DNA of 64,000 nucleotides. Origin: Streptomyces yatensis (GTDB lineage Bacteria > Actinomycetota > Actinomycetes > Streptomycetales > Streptomycetaceae). Below are positions 41,454 to 48,713 of this stretch, in pieces. Position numbers and translations under genes: made by a program. The notes beneath the pieces are model-generated. The model was not told where the DNA came from, did no database searches, and worked only from the letters and a program-made list of their open reading frames with translations. Position 1 is the first letter of the stretch. Every line of letters begins with the position of its first letter. The DNA is taken from NCBI RefSeq assembly GCF_018069625.1, contig NZ_CP072941.1, positions 9,796,001-9,860,000 of the forward strand, in the 5' to 3' direction.

Positions 41454-43010
41454 TCAGGACCCGGCGGCGGGGGAGGACGTGGGCGACGCGCGGATGTCGT
41501 GTCCGTCCGAGGTCAGACAGCGGCCCGTGGACAGGTCGTAGCGCCAGCCGTGCAGGGTGCAGGTGAGCACCTCGCCCTCGATCTGCCCGAACCGGCTGAG
41601 GTCGGCGCGCAGATGGGGGCAGCGCCGCTGCACCCGCCAGCCGTCCAGTTCGATGTCCTGGCCGTCGTCCTGGCATGAGTCGTAGTAGTTCTCCACGTAC
41701 TCGATGCGCTCCATGGACAGGCACTTGAAGAACACGTACAGGAACTCGTTGTACGGCCCGATCCGGCTGGCGGTGAACCGCATCGACAGCAGCAGGCTGT
41801 TGGACCAGTCCACCTCGCGCCGCTCGATGTTGGTGGCCACCAGATCGGCCGAGGTGGACAGCGTGTAGCGGCAGCGCTCACCGTCCCAGAGACGGACCTC
41901 CCGCGCCGGGAAGTCGATCACGATCGGCACCTCGCCCACGTCCAGGCGCGCCGGGCCGCCGACGCCCGCGCAGATCCGGTCGGCCCGGGTCAACAGCGGT
42001 TCCCACCACTGCTTCAGCTCGGCCAGCAGCCGCTCGCGCGGCAGTGCCGGAGACCGCGAGGCGCGCTCGGCGGCGAGCACGGGCTGCTGCCGCCGGGCGA
42101 AGTCCCGCAGATACGCGCGCTTCTCGCCGAAGATGTGCTCGATCTCCGACTCGGTGTAGCGGTGGGTGAGCTTGCACGCGGTGTCCTCCGGCTCCGCCAC
42201 CGTCCCCGGCAGCAGCAGCCGTGCCCTCACCTCCGGGCGCGCCCGGCCCAGCTGGCGCAGGAACTCCAGCTGGTCCACGAAGATGCTTGTCCCGTCCCGG
42301 CCGGTGCCGTTGTGCTCGAAGAGCTCGTCGTCGAGGAAGCACGGCGGGCCCGCGTTGGGGAACACATGCTTGGCCTCCACCGCGTCGATATAGCGCAGCG
42401 CCCGGTCGAACTGCCCCTGCCGCTTGCGCGCGGCGAACTCCTTCTTGGCGGAGTCCGGCAGTTGGTACACCATCGGATACCAGATCGCCCCGGAGAACTG
42501 GACGAAGTAGGCGTCCACCTCGCCGAACTCCCGGATCGCCGCGATGTCCAGCGGATGGGCGTCGTTCTGGTTGAGCAGCACCGTATCGCCGTCGTCCAGC
42601 GAAAGTGCCGAGTCGCCGATGGGGCCGTCCCCGGGGCCGGTCAGCGCGGTGATCATGATGCGCAGGCCGTCGCGCTCGACCGGTGTGCCCGTGCGGGTGT
42701 GGAGGAAGTTCGTGAAGCCGAGCGCTCTCAGCTCGCGTTCCAGCTCATCGGTGGCGAAGGCCGGAAGCAGCACGGTGACGTTCTTGCGCACGGTCCGGCG
42801 CAGATTCTCCGCGTCGAAGTGGTCGCGGTGCAGATGGGAGACGTACAGATAGTCCGCAGCGCGCCCATAGTGCGCCCAGTCCAGATCGGTGTTGTCCGGG
42901 AACGGGAACCACGAGCCGAAGAAGGCGGGATTCACCCATGGATCGCAGAGCACCGACCCCGCCGCGGTTTCGATGAACAGTCCAGCATGCCCAAGTCCGG
43001 TCACGCGCAT
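41454..43010 (-). CDS. Metallo-beta-lactamase-fold hydrolase fused to C-terminal Rieske [2Fe-2S] domain
   Basis: 518 residues from ATG 43010. The N-terminal MBL domain starts VTGLGHAGLFIETAAGSVLC and carries the metal motif YLYVSHLHRDHFDAE (HxHxDH), with later DAHPLDI and an FVQFSGAIWYPMVYQLP segment. A middle alpha/beta region of about 130 residues follows. The C-terminal Rieske cluster ligands are CPHLRADLS and CTLHGWRYDLSTG (C-X-H...C-X2-H). CMP-N-acetylneuraminate hydroxylase combines the same two modules in the opposite order. An oxidoreductase with an electron-transfer Rieske site and a metal site is therefore plausible; the substrate is unknown. No reductase partner is adjacent. Confidence 0.87.
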   Translation of the reverse strand: MRVTGLGHAGLFIETAAGSVLCDPWVNPAFFGSWFPFPDNTDLDWAHYGRAADYLYVSHLHRDHFDAENLRRTVRKNVTVLLPAFATDELERELRALGFTNFLHTRTGTPVERDGLRIMITALTGPGDGPIGDSALSLDDGDTVLLNQNDAHPLDIAAIREFGEVDAYFVQFSGAIWYPMVYQLPDSAKKEFAARKRQGQFDRALRYIDAVEAKHVFPNAGPPCFLDDELFEHNGTGRDGTSIFVDQLEFLRQLGRARPEVRARLLLPGTVAEPEDTACKLTHRYTESEIEHIFGEKRAYLRDFARRQQPVLAAERASRSPALPRERLLAELKQWWEPLLTRADRICAGVGGPARLDVGEVPIVIDFPAREVRLWDGERCRYTLSTSADLVATNIERREVDWSNSLLLSMRFTASRIGPYNEFLYVFFKCLSMERIEYVENYYDSCQDDGQDIELDGWRVQRRCPHLRADLSRFGQIEGEVLTCTLHGWRYDLSTGRCLTSDGHDIRASPTSSPAAGS

Positions 43011-43095
43011 ACCACAGCACCCCAACCCGGTCGGTGATGTCCGATATCTCCACCGTGTGGGGGTTCGTGGTGATGCGCATCCGCGGCTGCGCTTG

Positions 43096-43120
43096 CCGGG
43101 TGGCGGGATCCGCCACCCGG
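43096..43120 (-). terminator. Hairpin terminator of the cbtBA operon
   Basis: Arms CCGGGTGGCGG (43096-43106) and CCGCCACCCGG (43110-43120) pair perfectly over 11 bases with a 3-base loop, 16 bases past the cbtA stop. Confidence 0.75.
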
Positions 43121-43135
43121 GTCACGCCGGTGTGC

Positions 43136-43912
43136 TCAGGGTCGTTCCGCCGTGGCCAGACCGGTGGCGCCCGTGGCCGCCACCTGGTCCTCCGCCGTGG
43201 GGCGCGGCGCGAGCAGCCGCTCGGCCAGGTGCCCGAAGACCAGGCCGAACGACGCCCACAGAGTGCACTGGACGGTCAGGGCGGCCAGCCGGAACTGCCA
43301 CAGCACCGTCGCCGGGAACCCTTCGGGCACCTCGTTGAACGACGGCAGGAAGGCGTACGCCAGGCCCACCGCCACGATGAAGGCGACCGAAGCGGCCACC
43401 GTGGCGTTCCAGTTGCCCAGCCTCGGCGCGAGCCGCTTGCCGAGGATGACCGCGCCCACGGACAGCAGCACACTGAGCACCACCATCAGGAAGTACAGCG
43501 TGGTGCGCTGGTCGAGGGTGCTCGGATCGCCGACCGCCGGCGGATTGGCGGGGTATTTGAAGAACGGCACCAGATAGCCGGCCACCAGCGCGCCGAGCGA
43601 CACCAGCGCGGCGGTGGCGCGCGGCCCGAACCGGCCGATGCGGCCGAGGGCCACGCACACCGCGAGGGCCGCGATGCCGCCGAAGGCGACACCGTAGACC
43701 AGCACGCCGGTGCTCAGCCCCGCGGTGGACTGCATGGTGCGGCTGACGAGCTCGGCGCCGCCGTGCTCATGGCTGTGCGCTTCCTCGAACGCGATGGCCG
43801 AGTCCACGCGCGGCTCACCGAGCAGATAGGCCACGGCAAGCGCCGGCAGCGCGGCGGCGAGACCCGCGAGCATGCCCCGGACGAGCAACGCCCGGACGGA
43901 TATGGAGTTCAT
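43136..43912 (-). CDS. cbtA: CbtA-family cobalt transporter subunit
   Basis: 258 residues with about six membrane helices. The CbtA features are RALLVRGMLAGLAAALPALA near the start, the His-rich EEAHSHEHGGAELVSRTMQS on the outer face, and later VPFFKYPANPPAVGDPSTLD and FLPSFNEVPEGFPATVLWQF. CbtA is the membrane partner of the small CbtB in a cobalt uptake system found in bacteria that make cobalamin. It follows CbtB by 54 bases on the same strand and lies downstream of a B12 riboswitch, so high cobalamin should shut it off. The ribosome site is weak. Confidence 0.88.
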   Translation of the reverse strand: MNSISVRALLVRGMLAGLAAALPALAVAYLLGEPRVDSAIAFEEAHSHEHGGAELVSRTMQSTAGLSTGVLVYGVAFGGIAALAVCVALGRIGRFGPRATAALVSLGALVAGYLVPFFKYPANPPAVGDPSTLDQRTTLYFLMVVLSVLLSVGAVILGKRLAPRLGNWNATVAASVAFIVAVGLAYAFLPSFNEVPEGFPATVLWQFRLAALTVQCTLWASFGLVFGHLAERLLAPRPTAEDQVAATGATGLATAERP

Positions 43913-43966
43913 GAACGTTTCGATTCCCCTGGGACGGGACCTGCGGCGGAAAGCGGAGGTCGAAGG

Positions 43967-44191
43967 TCAGTGGCAGGGGAAGCCGAGCAAATGGCGTCCG
44001 TCGTGGACCCATTCGTGCACGCCCTCGCCGGAGACGACGGCGGTGGCGCCCTGCTCGGCGCCGATGAAATACAGGAGGATCAGCATGAGGAGGCCGAAGA
44101 AGAGCGCCCACGGGGCGATGGCCTTCAGCGAGATGGGGGTGATCTCCGGCACCGGCTGAGCGCTGGGTGCGGGAATGGCGGACTGTGCCAT
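43967..44191 (-). CDS. cbtB: CbtB-domain small cobalt transport protein
   Basis: 74 residues from ATG 44191 with GGAGG 7 bases upstream. One membrane helix (WALFFGLLMLILLYFIGAEQ) is followed by the signature C-terminal metal-binding stretch GVHEWVHDGRHLLGFPCH, rich in His and ending Cys-His. It is the short partner of CbtA. It is the first gene after the cobalamin riboswitch, which covers its leader. An upstream in-frame ATG at 44236 would run back into the riboswitch 3' flank and is rejected. Confidence 0.88.
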   Translation of the reverse strand: MAQSAIPAPSAQPVPEITPISLKAIAPWALFFGLLMLILLYFIGAEQGATAVVSGEGVHEWVHDGRHLLGFPCH

Positions 44192-44237
44192 GGCGGAACC
44201 TCCAGGGGAACACGCGTCCCGGTCGTTGGTACTCATG

Positions 44238-44348
44238 CGACGGCGCTGGGTCTGACTCGCCCGGCGGGCGGCCCGCGTACGGGTGCTCCGCCGGACACAC
44301 AGTGGCGCGACCGTGCCGGAATCTCACCGGGCTTCCGTCGCGCCGTCG
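44238..44348 (-). promoter_or_regulatory. Cobalamin (B12) riboswitch controlling cbtBA
   Basis: On the reverse strand, 5' to 3': closing stem P1 arm CGACGGCG (44348-44341), then GGAAGCCCGGTGAGATTCCG (the conserved GGAAG-GGTG block), CGGCACGG, GCGCCACTGTG (B12-box GCCACTG core), a variable GC-rich hairpin region, GAGTCAGACCC, and the second P1 arm CGCCGTCG (44245-44238). All hallmark segments are present in order. It ends 46 bases before the cbtB start, so ligand binding likely hides the ribosome site or terminates transcription. Confidence 0.93.
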
Positions 44349-44450
44349 TCTTGTCATGAGACCGTAGCGCGCGACGGCCGTCCGCCGCTACGGCGCGGAT
44401 GCCGGAATGTGCCCTTCTACGTGGGCGAATGGTGCGGAAGAGGGGGTTGG

Positions 44451-45056
44451 GTGGTACGGATCACGTTGGTCGCGCCCGCTGTCAACGCGGCGCTGCGGCA
44501 GGTGCGGTTCGACGACGCCCCGCCCGACCCGGCCGGGGTGCGCCGGGCCGAGGCGGCGGCCGCGGCGCTGCCCCACCATGACACGGCGTTCACCGCGCCC
44601 TCCGCGCGCTGCCGCGGTACCGCCCGGGCCCTGGGGCTCGACGCCGCCGTGACGCCTGAGCTGGGCGATCTCGACGTGGGCCGCTGGCGGGGCCGTTCAC
44701 TGGACGAGGTGGGGCAGGAGGCGCCGGAGGAGGTCGCCGCATGGCTGTCCGATCCGGCCGCCGCGCCGCACGGCGGCGAGTCGCTGCTGGAGCTGGTGGA
44801 GCGGATCGGGGCCTGGCTGGAGACGCACCGGGAGAGCGCGGCACCGGCCGAAGCGCCCGCCCCCGCCCGCGAGAGGCGACTGCTCGCCGTCGTGGAACCG
44901 GCCGTGGTCCGGGCCGCGCTCGTGCACGCCCTCGGCCTTCCCGCGCCCGCGTTCTGGCGGCTGGACGTCGCCCCGCTGACGGCGACGGAGCTCAGCGGCC
45001 GTGCGGGCCGGTGGAATCTGCGCTGCGGACACCCGCTGGCGGGGAGCGCGCCGTAG
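44451..45056 (+). CDS. Histidine phosphatase-family homologue lacking both catalytic histidines
   Basis: 201 residues from GTG 44451 (GGAAGAGGGGG upstream). The fold is clear from TAPSARCRGTARALGLDAAV, ELGDLDVGRWRGRSLDEVGQ, PHGGESLLELVERIGAWL and ALVHALGLPAPAFWRLDVAP. The phospho-acceptor RHG at the start of the family is VAPAVN here (ITLVAPAVNAALRQ), and the second catalytic His loop SHGG is VEPAVV (LLAVVEPAVVRAAL). Both histidines are therefore missing, which should abolish phosphatase chemistry. It is divergent from the riboswitch-cbtBA unit, and such genes commonly neighbour cobalt/cobalamin loci, so a binding or regulatory role in that pathway is possible. Confidence 0.82.
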   Translation: MVRITLVAPAVNAALRQVRFDDAPPDPAGVRRAEAAAAALPHHDTAFTAPSARCRGTARALGLDAAVTPELGDLDVGRWRGRSLDEVGQEAPEEVAAWLSDPAAAPHGGESLLELVERIGAWLETHRESAAPAEAPAPARERRLLAVVEPAVVRAALVHALGLPAPAFWRLDVAPLTATELSGRAGRWNLRCGHPLAGSAP

Positions 45057-45162
45057 CGGGGGCGCGCCCTGACGGGGGACCGCGCCGTAGCGGAACCCGC
45101 GCCGTCACAGGGCTGTGCCGTCACAGGGCTGTGCCGTAATGGGGCTGTGCCGTAACGAAACG
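45046..45162. repeat. Degenerate 16-18 base tandem repeat, about seven units
   Basis: Units of the pattern GTGCCGTCACAGGGCT or GCGCCGTAGCGGAACC recur from the last codons of the histidine phosphatase homologue to 45162. The clearest 16-base units start at 45115, 45131 and 45147. The first unit contains the phosphatase stop TAG. Confidence 0.7.
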
Positions 45163-45207
45163 ATCTCTCCGATGGCGCTGCTCCATCCGATGCGCTGTCG
45201 TGGCCTG

Positions 45208-46695
45208 ATGGCATCCCCCACCACCAGGCTCCGCCCCGTCACCGCCACCCTCTGCGCCGCCGCGCTGGCGCTGCTCACCGCGTGCGGCGGTGGCGGTGGC
45301 GGTGGAGACGATGCGAAGAAGGGCGGCGACGGGGCCGGGAAGAGCACGGCCGCACCCGTCGTCACGCCCACCGCGACCGCCCCCGTCCCCCGGGGCAAGG
45401 GCAGCGCGCTGCCGGACGACCTCAACGGCGACGGCCGCCCCGAGCTCAGAATCCCGCTCGCCTCCGGCCAGGAACTCGGCAGCCTGCGCCATGTCGCGTA
45501 CGTGTACGGCGCGGCGAAGGGCGTCGACCCCGCCGTCCGCACCGTGCTCGGCCGCGCGGACCTCGGCCTGCCCACCGGCGCCGGATGGCAGGAGCGCGAC
45601 GCGGGCGAGATGCACTCCGCGACCACCGCGGACCTCGACGGCGACGGCTTCGCCGATGTGATCGCCACCGCCACCAAGGAGCGCGATCCGGCCGGCACCG
45701 AGCGCGTTCACATCACCAGCCAGACGCTCCCCTTCATCACCTGGGGCGGCCCCGAGGGGCCGCGCCGGGGAGCCCCCGCCACTCCGGTGCGGCTGGCCGA
45801 CGTCGACGACGGCCTGGAGATCCCACGGCCCCTGACGGTGGGTGACTTCAACGGGGACGGACACCACGATCTGGCCGCCGTGCGCCAGAGCGGCAAGGAC
45901 TTCCACGTGATGTACGGCCCGTTCGGCCGCGACGGCAGGGCCGCCCGCACCGAGACGTACGCCAATCCGCTCGGGTCCGGTGGCCAGATCGCGGAGCTGT
46001 ACGCCGACGCCATCGACGGTGACCGGCCCACCGACCTGGTGGTGCACGCCCAGGGCGACGACGACCAGATGGAGTCCGCGCTCCTCACGGCGGGCCCGGA
46101 CGGCCTCGCCAGCACCGGCCGCACCCTCCGCAAGGGCAACGCCATCGCCTTCGGCGACTTCGACGGCGACGGGAAGCGGGATGTCGCGGTCGCCGACACC
46201 GGCAGCCGCAACGACGAACCGGGCTATGAGACCGAACCGGCGGACGTCAGCCAGTCGGTGAGCGTGTACACCAAGCGCGCGGCCGGATCGACCCCTTCGC
46301 CGATCAAAATCCCCGCCCTGGGCGGCGATGTCCTCGCCGCGGCCGACACCGACGCAGACGGCACCGATGAACTGGCCGTCTCGCTGCGCACCGGCGGCAC
46401 CGAACTGCTGACGATCCGCCCGGGCGCCCCCGGCGAGATCGCCCACCGCCGCACCCTCGACCGCACCGTCCCGGCCCGCGTGGACGGCCGCAAGGTGCCG
46501 AAGAAGCAGCGCGCCGTCAGGCTCTTCGGCGCCGGGGACTTCGACCACGACGGCAAGGACGAGGTCGTGCTGGCCTGGGGGCCGGACCCGCTCTTCGCGC
46601 TCTACGGGGAGAAGCCGCAACGGTTCTGGATGACCGACGGCGCCCGTGACAAGGTGGTGTTCACGAGCGCCCCGTACGAGAAGGGCGCCTCCTGA
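45208..46695 (+). CDS. Lipoprotein with FG-GAP/VCBS beta-propeller repeats
   Basis: 495 residues from ATG 45208. A signal peptide ends in the lipobox LLTACGG, so the protein should be lipid-anchored outside the cell. A run of Gly and Lys follows, then a propeller of FG-GAP-like repeats with calcium-loop signatures: DDLNGDGRPEL, ADLDGDGFADV, GDFNGDGHHDL, GDFDGDGKRDV, ADTDADGTDEL and GDFDHDGKDEV. Such propellers mediate binding to proteins or polysaccharides. The upstream in-frame ATGs and a 16-base tandem repeat in the leader make the exact start uncertain. No catalytic domain is visible. Confidence 0.88.
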   Translation: MASPTTRLRPVTATLCAAALALLTACGGGGGGGDDAKKGGDGAGKSTAAPVVTPTATAPVPRGKGSALPDDLNGDGRPELRIPLASGQELGSLRHVAYVYGAAKGVDPAVRTVLGRADLGLPTGAGWQERDAGEMHSATTADLDGDGFADVIATATKERDPAGTERVHITSQTLPFITWGGPEGPRRGAPATPVRLADVDDGLEIPRPLTVGDFNGDGHHDLAAVRQSGKDFHVMYGPFGRDGRAARTETYANPLGSGGQIAELYADAIDGDRPTDLVVHAQGDDDQMESALLTAGPDGLASTGRTLRKGNAIAFGDFDGDGKRDVAVADTGSRNDEPGYETEPADVSQSVSVYTKRAAGSTPSPIKIPALGGDVLAAADTDADGTDELAVSLRTGGTELLTIRPGAPGEIAHRRTLDRTVPARVDGRKVPKKQRAVRLFGAGDFDHDGKDEVVLAWGPDPLFALYGEKPQRFWMTDGARDKVVFTSAPYEKGAS

Positions 46696-46800
46696 GCCGC
46701 GGTGCGCCACCGCGCTCGTGTCCGGGTGCGCGCGACCCTCTTCGCCGGGCCCGGCCGACGCCTTACTGTGGGCGTCAGTCGGCTGGTGAGGGGGTGGCGG

Positions 46801-48219
46801 ATGGGGACGACCGGGGGAACATCCGGAGACGATCGGCACGAGCACGGCTCCGAGCGGGGATCGCCGCACGGGAGCGTGCTCGGCGGCCGGTACGAGCTGC
46901 GCGGGCGCCTGGGCGCGGGCGGGATGAGCCTGGTCTGGGACGCCTACGACGTGGCGCGCGGCCGCCCCGTCGTCGTCAAGGAGCTGCGCCCGGGCGGCGA
47001 TCCGGACCCGGAGGCGTACCGGCGGTGGCGCGAACGGCTGCGCCGTGAGATCCGCGTCCTCGCCGCGACGGTGAATCAGCATCTGGCCACCATCTATGAC
47101 CTGGGCGAGCGGGACGGCCGGGTCTGGATCGTCATGGAGCGCCTCGACCCGCGCTCGCTGGCGGACCGGATACGCGAGTGGGACGGACGGCCGTACGTGC
47201 CCGAGGTCGCCCGGATCGGCCTGGAGGTGCTGCGCGGGTTACGGGCGCTGTACGCGGCGGGGGTCGCCCATCGGGACGTCAAACCGCGCAATATCCTCTT
47301 CCGCCCGGACGGCCCCGCGGTGCTGGTGGACCATCTCGGCCTCACCTTCGTGGACGAGGACACGGTGGTCGGAACGCCCGCCTACATGGCGCCCGAGCGC
47401 TTCACGCCCTCGCCCCATCCGGCGGCCGCGGAAGCGATGCTCAAGGCGGATCTGTGGTCACTGGGCGTGACCCTGTACGAGGCCGTCGAGGGCGTCGTGC
47501 CGTTCCAGGGGGAGAGCGTGGGCGAGCTGATGAGCGCGGTGCTCAACGACCCGCCGCGGCCCATGAGATACGCGGGGCCGCTGCGGCCGTTGATCGAGGG
47601 TCTGCTGGTCAAGGACCCGGAACGGCGGCTGACGGCCGAACAGGCCGAGGCGCTGCTGCGCTCCCTGGCCTGGGATGAACCCAGGCCCGCCCCGCCCGCC
47701 CAGGCAAGGGCCGCCCCGGCCTCCGCGGGGGCCGCGCCACCGGCCGCCCGGGCGAGTGCGCTGAGCGGCGGAGCCCTCGTCTCGGTCGTCGTCGTGCTGG
47801 GGATCCTCCTCGCCCTGTCGGGGGCGGTGGCCCTGCCCTCACTGCGCCCCGGCTCCCTGGACGACGTTCCCGGATGGGTGGGGCTCGGCTGCCTCGGCCT
47901 GCTGTGGCTGGCGCTCGCGGCGCGCGGCTTCGCGTCGGCCAGACAGCGGGACCGCCGGGCCCGGTGGCTCGACGCCCTGCGCCCGGATGCCGCGGAGGCG
48001 GCCGCCCACCGGCCCGCCGGGCCCTGGCAGGCGCTGCGCGAGGGATATCTGGCGTCCCTGGCGATCCCTCAGCCCCCGGTGCGGCGGGCGCGACGTCCGG
48101 TGGAGCGAGAGATGGAGCGGGACATGGCCGACTTCCTCACCGCCCTCGGTCCGCCTCCGCCACGGTCCGCGGCCGCCGATCCCCCATCCCGTCCGGACCG
48201 TCCGGGGGAGGCGCCGTGA
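46801..48219 (+). CDS. Serine/threonine protein kinase with atypical DFG region and C-terminal membrane helices
   Basis: 472 residues. Kinase motifs: GRLGAGGMSLVWDAYD (P-loop), VVVKELRP (ATP Lys), HRDVKPRNILF (catalytic loop, intact), then VLVDHLGLTF where DFG would be, and GTPAYMAPERFTP. The magnesium-binding Asp of DFG is present but the Gly is displaced (D-H-L). Two hydrophobic segments follow near 325-345 and 365-385, then a basic cytoplasmic tail. There is no PASTA domain. GAGGGGGTGG precedes ATG 46801. Codon 147 is TTA (47239-47241), read by the bldA tRNA. Its stop overlaps the next gene by 4 bases. Confidence 0.85.
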   Translation: MGTTGGTSGDDRHEHGSERGSPHGSVLGGRYELRGRLGAGGMSLVWDAYDVARGRPVVVKELRPGGDPDPEAYRRWRERLRREIRVLAATVNQHLATIYDLGERDGRVWIVMERLDPRSLADRIREWDGRPYVPEVARIGLEVLRGLRALYAAGVAHRDVKPRNILFRPDGPAVLVDHLGLTFVDEDTVVGTPAYMAPERFTPSPHPAAAEAMLKADLWSLGVTLYEAVEGVVPFQGESVGELMSAVLNDPPRPMRYAGPLRPLIEGLLVKDPERRLTAEQAEALLRSLAWDEPRPAPPAQARAAPASAGAAPPAARASALSGGALVSVVVVLGILLALSGAVALPSLRPGSLDDVPGWVGLGCLGLLWLALAARGFASARQRDRRARWLDALRPDAAEAAAHRPAGPWQALREGYLASLAIPQPPVRRARRPVEREMERDMADFLTALGPPPPRSAAADPPSRPDRPGEAP

Positions 48220-48578
48220 CCGAGAACGCGAGTGAGAACCCCGCCCCGGGCAGTCCCCCGGAGACGGCGGTGCCCTGGGGCGACCGGCTGCCGGTGGAAC
48301 AGGCCAAGGAGTGGGAGGCGGTCAGGCCCGGCACGGTGGAGTGGATGCTCACCGAGCTTCAGCGGGAACGCGAACACCGCCGCCGCATGGACTGGGTCCA
48401 CACGGGACTGCAGGCATTCGGCTCACTGCTCGGCGCGGGCACGGTCGTGGCGTACATCTGGGTGGCCACGTACTTCCTCGCCCATGACGCCGCCACCCAG
48501 GGCGCGGCCATCCTCGGCGGCGGCACGGCCGCCCTGGTCGGGGGATTCCTCGGAAAGCGCTACGGCGACCGGCGCTGA
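48216..48578 (+). CDS. Small two-helix membrane protein coupled to the kinase
   Basis: 120 residues. A soluble N-terminus with a charged coiled segment (LTELQREREHRRRMDWVHTG) precedes two membrane helices (FGSLLGAGTVVAYIWVATYF; GAAILGGGTAALVGGFLGKR). The layout resembles DUF2335-type membrane proteins, a weak call. GTG 48216 overlaps the kinase stop (GTGA), with GGGGGAGG upstream, so kinase and this protein are co-translated. It may be a kinase target or anchor, which is inference from the coupling only. Confidence 0.7.
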   Translation: MTENASENPAPGSPPETAVPWGDRLPVEQAKEWEAVRPGTVEWMLTELQREREHRRRMDWVHTGLQAFGSLLGAGTVVAYIWVATYFLAHDAATQGAAILGGGTAALVGGFLGKRYGDRR

Positions 48579-48713
48579 TCCCGTCTCCCGCCGGCCGCGG
48601 CAGGCCGTGGCCGCCGCTCCGTCCGGGGAGTGAGCAGGACGCCGCTTCCTTACGTATGAGGGGCAGGGCCTTCGCCGTCCGGGGCCCCGGCTGGATCGAC
48701 GTAAGGAGACAGG

